In this document: piece by piece, positions 52,128 through 58,156 of the stretch | Layout: each line of letters opens with the position of its first letter | How positions within the stretch are numbered: the stretch's first letter is position 1 | Assembly (NCBI GenBank): GCA_020697295.1 | Contig: JAJFBF010000028.1 | Location: forward strand, 1-58,156 | Direction of reading: 5' to 3' | DNA from: Moraxellaceae bacterium | Lineage (GTDB): Bacteria > Pseudomonadota > Gammaproteobacteria > Pseudomonadales > Moraxellaceae | DNA length: 58,156 nt | The notes under the pieces: model-generated | The model's database searches: none | Told to the model about the DNA's origin: nothing | What the model saw: the letters and a program-made list of their open reading frames with translations, nothing else | Made by a program: the position numbers and the translations under genes

Positions 52128-53666
52128 TCAGGCCGTGGTCGGCCGCGGCCGGCGCGCGCCGGAGTTGCCGTTGCCGCCGGTGGAATTGCCACTGCCGGCA
52201 CGGTTGCCCGAGGTGTTGCCATTGCTGCGGTTGCCGGACGAGTTGCCGGAAGTATTGCCGCCACCGCCGGAACGATTGCCGGTGCTGTTGCCGGCGGCGC
52301 CACCAGCGCGAGTGCCCGAGCCGCTGCCGCCGCCACCTGTGCGGCTGGAGGGGCCATTGCCACCGCCGCCGGAGCGGCTGCTGCCCGCGCCGCCCCCGGC
52401 ACGGCCACTCGAGGCCGGCTTGCCGCTCGCGCCCCCGCCAGCACGGCCACCGGCGCCGCCGCGGCTGTTGCGCGCGGGCAGGTCGGTGCGCGGCTTGCGC
52501 AGGGGTTCGGGCTTGGCGTTGGGATCGGGCTCGAAGCCGGGGATCACCACCTGGTTGAGCTTGCGCTTCATCAGCTTTTCGATGTCGGCGAGCAGCTTGA
52601 GCTCGTCGACGCACACCAGTGACATGGCCTCGCCTTCGGAGCCGGCGCGACCGGTACGGCCGATGCGATGCACATAATCTTCCGGCACGTTGGGCAGTTC
52701 GTAGTTCACCACATGCGGCAGGGCGTCGATGTCGATGCCGCGCGCCGCGATGTCGGTGGCGACCAGCACGCGCAGGTTGCCGGCCTTGAATTCGCCAAGG
52801 GCGCGCTCGCGCGCGCTCTGGCTCTTGTTGCCGTGGATGGGCATGGCGCTGATGCCGTTCTTGTCGAGCTGCTCGGCGAGACGGTTGGCGCCATGCTTGG
52901 TGCGGGTGAAGACCAGCACCTGCGACCACTTGCCGTCGCGGATGATTTTTTCCAGCAGCTCGCGCTTGCGCTCGCGGTCGACCGGGTGCACGACCTGGGT
53001 CACGAGCTCGGCGGGCGCATTGCGGCGCGCCACTTCGATATGCACGGGGTCGTGCAGGATGGTCGAGGCCAGCTGCTTGATCTCGTCGGAGAAGGTGGCC
53101 GAGAACAGCAGGTTCTGCCGCTTGGCCGGCAGCAGCGGCAGGATGCGGCGGATGTCGCGGATAAAGCCCATGTCGAGCATGCGGTCGGCTTCGTCCAGCA
53201 CCAGGGTCTCGACCTGGCTGAGGTCGACGGCGCGCTGGCCGGCGAGGTCAAGCAGGCGGCCGGGCGTGGCTACCAGGATGTCGACGCGGCGGTTGAGCTT
53301 TTCACGCTGCGGGTTGATGTTGACGCCGCCAAAGATCACCAGCGACTTCACGTCCACATGCTTGCCATAGGTGCGCACGCTTTCCTCGACCTGGGCCGCG
53401 AGCTCGCGGGTGGGGGTCAGGATCAGGACGCGGATATGGGCCTTGCGGTTGGACTTGGCGAAGTCGACCAAGGACAGGCGCTGCAGGAGCGGCAACGTGA
53501 AGCCGGCGGTCTTGCCGGTGCCGGTCTGGGCCGCGGCCAACAGGTCACGCCCGGCAAGGACGGCGGGGATGGCTTCGGTCTGGATCGGGGTGGGGGTGGT
53601 ATAGCCGCTTTCTTCAAGGGCGCGGACGAGCGCGGGGGCCAGTCCGAGGGCTGCAAAAGCTGATGA
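52128..53666 (-). CDS. rhlE: DEAD-box RNA helicase RhlE type with long low-complexity tail
   Basis: 512 residues. DEAD motifs: Q motif '[13 protein letters not shown]', I 'AAQTGTGKT', Ia 'PTRELAAQ', II 'VLDEADRML', III 'FSATFS', V '[12 protein letters not shown]', VI '[10 protein letters not shown]'. After about residue 405 comes a tail of some 105 residues made almost only of Gly, Ser, Asn, Arg and Thr. TTG 53666 gives the family start [23 protein letters not shown] 53729 would add 21 unusual residues. Acts in RNA remodelling, ribosome assembly and mRNA decay. Confidence 0.92.
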   Translation of the reverse strand, partial: SSAFAALGLAPALVRALEESGYTTPTPIQTEAIPAVLAGRDLLAAAQTGTGKTAGFTLPLLQRLSLVDFAKSNRKAHIRVLILTPTRELAAQVEESVRTYGKHVDVKSLVIFGGVNINPQREKLNRRVDILVATPGRLLDLAGQRAVDLSQVETLVLDEADRMLDMGFIRDIRRILPLLPAKRQNLLFSATFSDEIKQLASTILHDPVHIEVARRNAPAELVTQVVHPVDRERKRELLEKIIRDGKWSQVLVFTRTKHGANRLAEQLDKNGISAMPIHGNKSQSARERALGEFKAGNLRVLVATDIAARGIDIDALPHVVNYELPNVPEDYVHRIGRTGRAGSEGEAMSLVCVDELKLLADIEKLMKRKLNQVVIPGFEPDPNAKPEPLRKPRTDLPARNSRGGAGGRAGGGASGKPASSGRAGGGAGSSRSGGGGNGPSSRTGGGGSGSGTRAGGAAGNSTGNRSGGGGNTSGNSSGNRSNGNTSGNRAGSGNSTGGNGNSGARRPRPTTA

Positions 53667-53815
53667 CAAGGGGGGAATTCCGGGGATTGCGAAAGAACCG
53701 CGGATTATCCCCCCTTGGGCGGAAAACATACAGGGTTATTGGACGGGGGGCGGGTGAGGGATTGTTGCGGCATGCCGGGGCAGGCGGGGAATCGCTCCCG
53801 CCCGCCCTGCGGCCA

Positions 53816-55555
53816 TTACTGGGGGTTGGGGCTGCCAAAGGCGCTGCGCAGCGGGAACAGCGTCATGCGGTCGCACCAGAGCCGGCCGCTCACGAGGCTG
53901 CCGTAGAAGCCGAGGCGGCAGGCGAAGGTGTCGGTGTCGGTCTCGGGCTGGTGCACGACGCAGGCCGGGGTCCAGTCAAAGCGGCCGGCCAGGCTGCGCG
54001 AGCGCACAAAGCCGCCCATGACCGAGACGTTGCCGCCCACCTGCGCCTCGGGCGTGACCTCGATGTCGCGCCCGCGCAGGCGGCCGCAGAACTCGTAGGC
54101 CTGGCCGGGGGTGAGGCCGCTCACGGTCTGGATCCAGCGCGCGTCATTGGGGGTGGGCGAGGTGATGCTGGCGCTGGAGCGTCCGCGATTGGCCACGCCC
54201 GCGTCGCGCCCGAACAGCGCGGTGGGCAGGAAGGACTCCGGACTCCAGGTCGTGGGCAGTTCGCCGCCCTCCTCGAAGGAGGGATTCTGCAGGCGGTTGC
54301 GCAGCACCAGGTTGCCCAGCACGCCCGCCAGCGGCGGCAGCACTTTTACCTCGAAGCGGATCTCGTCGCCGTGCCACTCGACATTGTCGAGGGTGGCCAC
54401 CGGCACGCCGGCAAAATGGGAGCGCAGCACCAGGGGCTCGCGCATGTCCGGATTGCCCGGATACAGGAAGTCGTTGAACTCCGGCGCCTGGCCGGGCGCG
54501 ATCCAGCCATCGGCCGCTTCCAGCTTGAGCAGGGGCGGGTCTATCCATTGCGAGGAGTTCTCGAGCACATGGTAGACGGCGAGGCCGTTGTAGTCGGGTG
54601 CGCTGGAGCCAAAGCCGGTCTCGGGACGGTTGCGGTATTCGATGAGGAAAAACTCATTGGGACGGCCGGTGGGAATGCGCACGGCCTCGAAGCGCTCGCT
54701 GGCGTTGCGCAGGCTCACGCGATGACGCCCGGGCGAAAGCGTGCGCGGCTTGAGCCAGCCCAGCAGGGAGCGTTCGTAGGCGGTGAAGTCCTGGGGCGGC
54801 ACCGGCCAGCTGTCGGACATCAGCGTGAGGAAATGCACGGTGTCGTTGGGGCCGTAGAGGTCGGGCAGGCCCAGCGTATGGCCGAGCTCGTGGTTGAAGT
54901 TGCCGGTGGCGCCCACCTGCACGCTGAGGCTGGACTGGCCGTCGACGAACTGGTTGACGCCGCCGTTGCTGCTGGCGCCGCCAATCAGGTAGTCGTACTC
55001 GCGGTCCTGGTTGGCGACGACGACCCAGGCGCTGTCGATGACGCCGTCGCCGTTGGCGTCGTAGTCACTGATGCTCACCTCCTGGCGCAGGAGCCGGCCC
55101 ACGGCCTCGCGAAAATCCGGCCAGCCCGCGTAGGCGGTGGGTGAGAGCGGCTGCGGCAGGGTGATGCGGACGATGTCCCACTGCATGTCTTCGGTGCCGT
55201 GGCTCAGCCATTCCCAGTGCGCTTCCATTTGCGCCAGTTGTTGCCGGATATCGGGGACGCTGTTGAAGCCGGGGCCGCTCCAGTCCTCGAGGCGGGTGTC
55301 GGCGAAATCGGTGATGACGGCGAGGGCGCGGCGCTCGCGCACCCGCGGCAGCAGCGGCAGGCGCTCGAGCTGCTTGCGGATCAGGGCGCGGGGATTGCCG
55401 CTGCCAAAGATGCCGTGGTCGGCAAGCACGCTGCCATTGCCGGCATCGGGTGGCGGCGGGGTGGTGGCCCGGGCGGGCGCGGGTGCGACAAAGAGCAGGG
55501 GCAGGAGCAGGGCAAGGGCGACGCGGGAACGGCGCCGTAAGGCGGTGCGGATCAT
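53816..55555 (-). CDS. Secreted M6-family metalloprotease
   Basis: 579 residues. Signal peptide (MIRTALRRRSRVALALLLPLLFVAPAPARA). M6 signature 'NHELGHTLGLPDLYGPND' with the HELGH zinc site near residue 239, a Ca-binding EF-like loop 'DYDANGDGVIDSA', and a following 'LMSDSW' turn region with Met. The C-terminal 150 residues ('LQNPSFEEGG...') form a carbohydrate-binding-like jelly roll (CBM4/9 type). SD AAGGAG fixes the start at 55555. Probably a secreted protease. Confidence 0.87.
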   Translation of the reverse strand: MIRTALRRRSRVALALLLPLLFVAPAPARATTPPPPDAGNGSVLADHGIFGSGNPRALIRKQLERLPLLPRVRERRALAVITDFADTRLEDWSGPGFNSVPDIRQQLAQMEAHWEWLSHGTEDMQWDIVRITLPQPLSPTAYAGWPDFREAVGRLLRQEVSISDYDANGDGVIDSAWVVVANQDREYDYLIGGASSNGGVNQFVDGQSSLSVQVGATGNFNHELGHTLGLPDLYGPNDTVHFLTLMSDSWPVPPQDFTAYERSLLGWLKPRTLSPGRHRVSLRNASERFEAVRIPTGRPNEFFLIEYRNRPETGFGSSAPDYNGLAVYHVLENSSQWIDPPLLKLEAADGWIAPGQAPEFNDFLYPGNPDMREPLVLRSHFAGVPVATLDNVEWHGDEIRFEVKVLPPLAGVLGNLVLRNRLQNPSFEEGGELPTTWSPESFLPTALFGRDAGVANRGRSSASITSPTPNDARWIQTVSGLTPGQAYEFCGRLRGRDIEVTPEAQVGGNVSVMGGFVRSRSLAGRFDWTPACVVHQPETDTDTFACRLGFYGSLVSGRLWCDRMTLFPLRSAFGSPNPQ

Positions 55556-56232
55556 GCAGGACTCCTTGAGAGGGGCGGGCACTTCCTGTGCGGGCATGAA
55601 GGCGGGGTGGCGCGGTGGGCGGGTCGCGACCCCGTCACCTTTTTACGCCGGGGCGGGAGCGATGGCTGTGCGCCGCCCGCCATGGCGGCTGTGGCCGCGG
55701 CATGACGGGCGGGAGGGCCTTATGGTTGATGTGTGGGGGATGGGGGGGCGGAACGGGAGGGCGCCTGGCGGAGGTGGCGGGCAGGGGCGGGCTTGGCTCT
55801 TGTGAGTCGGGATGAATCCCGACCTGCCGGTGGCGCAGGGACGGACAGGCGGGGCGCAGGGCTGACGTGGCGGGCCGGGACGGACGGGTGGCGCCCGTGA
55901 CAGATGTGGCGGCTAGGGGATGGCCGGCCGGCAGTGCGCTAATGGGGAGGCCGGGAGCGTGCGCGAAAGGCGCTTGTGGCGGAGCCTGCTTGCATGACGG
56001 CTGTTGCAGCGCGGACATGTAGGGCTTTTGTCCAGTCGAGATCAATCGCCCGGCCCGATAAAAAACCTGTCAATAAACCAGTCAATAGCCAGCCAGGCCG
56101 TGATTTGTTCCGCCTCCTGCAGGTCGGGATTTATCCCGACAATTACCGCCCCGGTCGGGATGAATCCCGATCTGCAGCGGGGGAGCGAGCCTGGCCTGCG
56201 CAATTAATTACTGCCGGCCCCAGGAGAGAATC
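55556..56232. other. Gene-free, GC-rich spacer with REP-like repeats (copies 10-12)
   Basis: 677 bases. REP-like palindromes lie at 55806-55823 (GTCGGGATGAATCCCGAC), 56123-56140 (GTCGGGATTTATCCCGAC) and 56153-56170 (GTCGGGATGAATCCCGAT), the last two 12 bases apart in direct orientation. The BLUF promoter must lie near 56180-56220; SD AGGAGA precedes ATG 56233. Confidence 0.75.
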
Positions 56233-56643
56233 ATGATCAGCATCGTTTATGTCAGCGCTGCCACGCAGCCCTTCTCGCCCGCCGAGCTCGACGCACTGCT
56301 CGAGAAAAGCCGCGCCAACAACACGCGCGACGGCATCTCCGGTGTGCTCCTCTATCGCGATGGCGACTTCCTGCAAGTACTCGAAGGGCCGGAGGAGGCG
56401 GTGCGGCGCACTTATGAGCGGATCGCGCGCGACCGGCGCCACAGCGGCGTGATCGTGCTCGATGAAAGCGAAATGGACGAGCGCAACTTCGGCGAGTGGT
56501 CGATGGGCTTCCGCCGCGTCAATGCCGGCGATTCCCTGGATGGCTATGTGAACTTCTTTGACCGCAAGGCGGATCTTTCCGGCGTGGTCAACACCAGCGG
56601 GGAAGTGTTCCGTTATCTGCAGAGTTTTCGGGAACTCGCCTGA
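56233..56643 (+). CDS. BLUF blue-light photoreceptor (FAD-binding)
   Basis: 136 residues. FAD-binding BLUF domain with the photoactive Tyr in 'ISIVYVSAA', Asn in 'RANNTRDGISGVLLY', Gln in 'GDFLQVLEGPEEAV' and the Trp/Met loop 'FGEWSMGFRRV'. The C-terminal 40 residues form the capping helices; no output domain, so it acts by protein contacts. Short BLUF proteins control motility, biofilm or regulators by light. Confidence 0.93.
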   Translation: MISIVYVSAATQPFSPAELDALLEKSRANNTRDGISGVLLYRDGDFLQVLEGPEEAVRRTYERIARDRRHSGVIVLDESEMDERNFGEWSMGFRRVNAGDSLDGYVNFFDRKADLSGVVNTSGEVFRYLQSFRELA

Positions 56644-56664
56644 GGCCGCGCCGGGCGGCCTGCT

Positions 56665-56901
56665 TCAGAGGGGCTTGGTGAAAGCCACCGCCTGGCGGCA
56701 GCCGCGGGCAAAGTCGTTTTCGCCGCGGCACTTTACCGGATCGGTCAGGGCCTCCTCGAGCGCCCAGCGGTAGCCGGCGGCGCATTGTTCCTCACAGTCG
56801 GGGCCGGGGTTGAGATCGCCGAGTTCGACATCGTTGTCGGCAGGTTCGGAGCAGGCGGCCAGGAGCAGGACGCTCAGCGGAAGTATGCGCAAGAGGGACA
56901 T
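56665..56901 (-). CDS. Small lipoprotein, function unknown
   Basis: 78 residues. Lipoprotein signal 'LLRILPLSVLLLAACSE' with lipobox LAAC. The mature part has three more Cys ('CEEQCAAGYRWALEEALTDPVKCRGENDFARGCRQAVAF') that may form disulfides. It lies between the BLUF gene and the partial hybrid kinase. Confidence 0.75.
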   Translation of the reverse strand: MSLLRILPLSVLLLAACSEPADNDVELGDLNPGPDCEEQCAAGYRWALEEALTDPVKCRGENDFARGCRQAVAFTKPL

Positions 56902-56995
56902 GGGCAGATTCTCGTGCCGGAGGATGAAGGCTACTGTAGCTGTGTCCGGGGCAATTTATTGCGCATGCGGTCACAGCTCCGCGCTGCGCCGGCAC

Positions 56996-58156
<1,161 letters not shown>

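Noticed and set aside
55635-56045. Minus-strand open frame of 136 codons in the spacer before the BLUF gene
   Set aside because: Pro/Ala/Ser-rich, no SD, and part of it is a translation of the REP-like repeat.

Overview
The window is high-GC bacterial DNA. Gene order and families (xerC-yigB, ubiK-yifB, a TorF-type porin next to glnK-amtB, OmpW, RhlE, UbiK, CsrB-like RNAs) point to a gammaproteobacterium, probably in the Xanthomonadales/Nevskiales neighbourhood; genus and species cannot be named from the sequence alone. A dispersed palindrome with the core GTCGGGAT-NN-ATCCCGAC occurs at least 12 times, always between genes, and acts as a fingerprint of this genome.

Region 1 (1-12.5 kb) is core metabolism and nutrient uptake. 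It starts with the 3' end of xerC and yigB, then ompW behind an FNR/Anr-like box. ubiK-yifB follow on the minus strand, divergent from a nitrogen-scavenging cluster: porin-glnK1-amtB1, then glnK2-amtB2. Sigma-54 (-24/-12) promoters precede both cluster halves and NtrC-like sites lie upstream of the first. A MerR regulator and a PhoU-like/Pit low-affinity phosphate pair close the region.

Region 2 (12.8-34.5 kb) is repair, signalling and housekeeping: a DnaQ-exonuclease/GIY-YIG fusion, an HSL-type esterase behind a palindrome, three hybrid histidine kinases (a fourth is cut by the right edge), an M14 peptidase, PhoX, a CBS-kinase/double-REC pair, a KGG stress protein, a Sel1 protein, a sterol-desaturase-family protein, a methyltransferase and a COG3687 protein. 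Two intergenic spacers (about 23.39-23.52 kb and 31.01-31.16 kb, both minus strand) encode what look like paralogous CsrB/RsmZ-type regulatory RNAs. They carry GGA motifs in hairpin loops, the same terminator and a shared upstream box that resembles half of a GacA/UvrY site.

Region 3 (34.6-52 kb) is an accessory zone of toxin-antitoxin (TA) and defence genes. It holds a ParE/RelE toxin with a damaged antitoxin, HicAB, an IS3 remnant, a lower-GC defence patch (DUF2726 protein, HNH nuclease, and an HNH nuclease with an apparent phosphorothioate-DNA-binding domain coupled to a HIT protein), XRE-ImmA plus a PIN toxin that seems to start at CTG, orphan antitoxins, a HigBA-type pair, PrlF-YhaV, VapBC and an orphan CD-NTase-like nucleotidyltransferase. 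Scattered fragments show that cassettes here were duplicated and then deleted. An uncharacterised overlapping gene pair (47.05-47.71 kb) has two decayed relatives of its second gene nearby and is the best candidate for an undescribed module.

Region 4 (52-58.2 kb) returns to ordinary genes: RhlE with a long Gly/Ser/Asn tail, a secreted M6 metalloprotease, a BLUF photoreceptor, a small lipoprotein and the partial fourth hybrid kinase.
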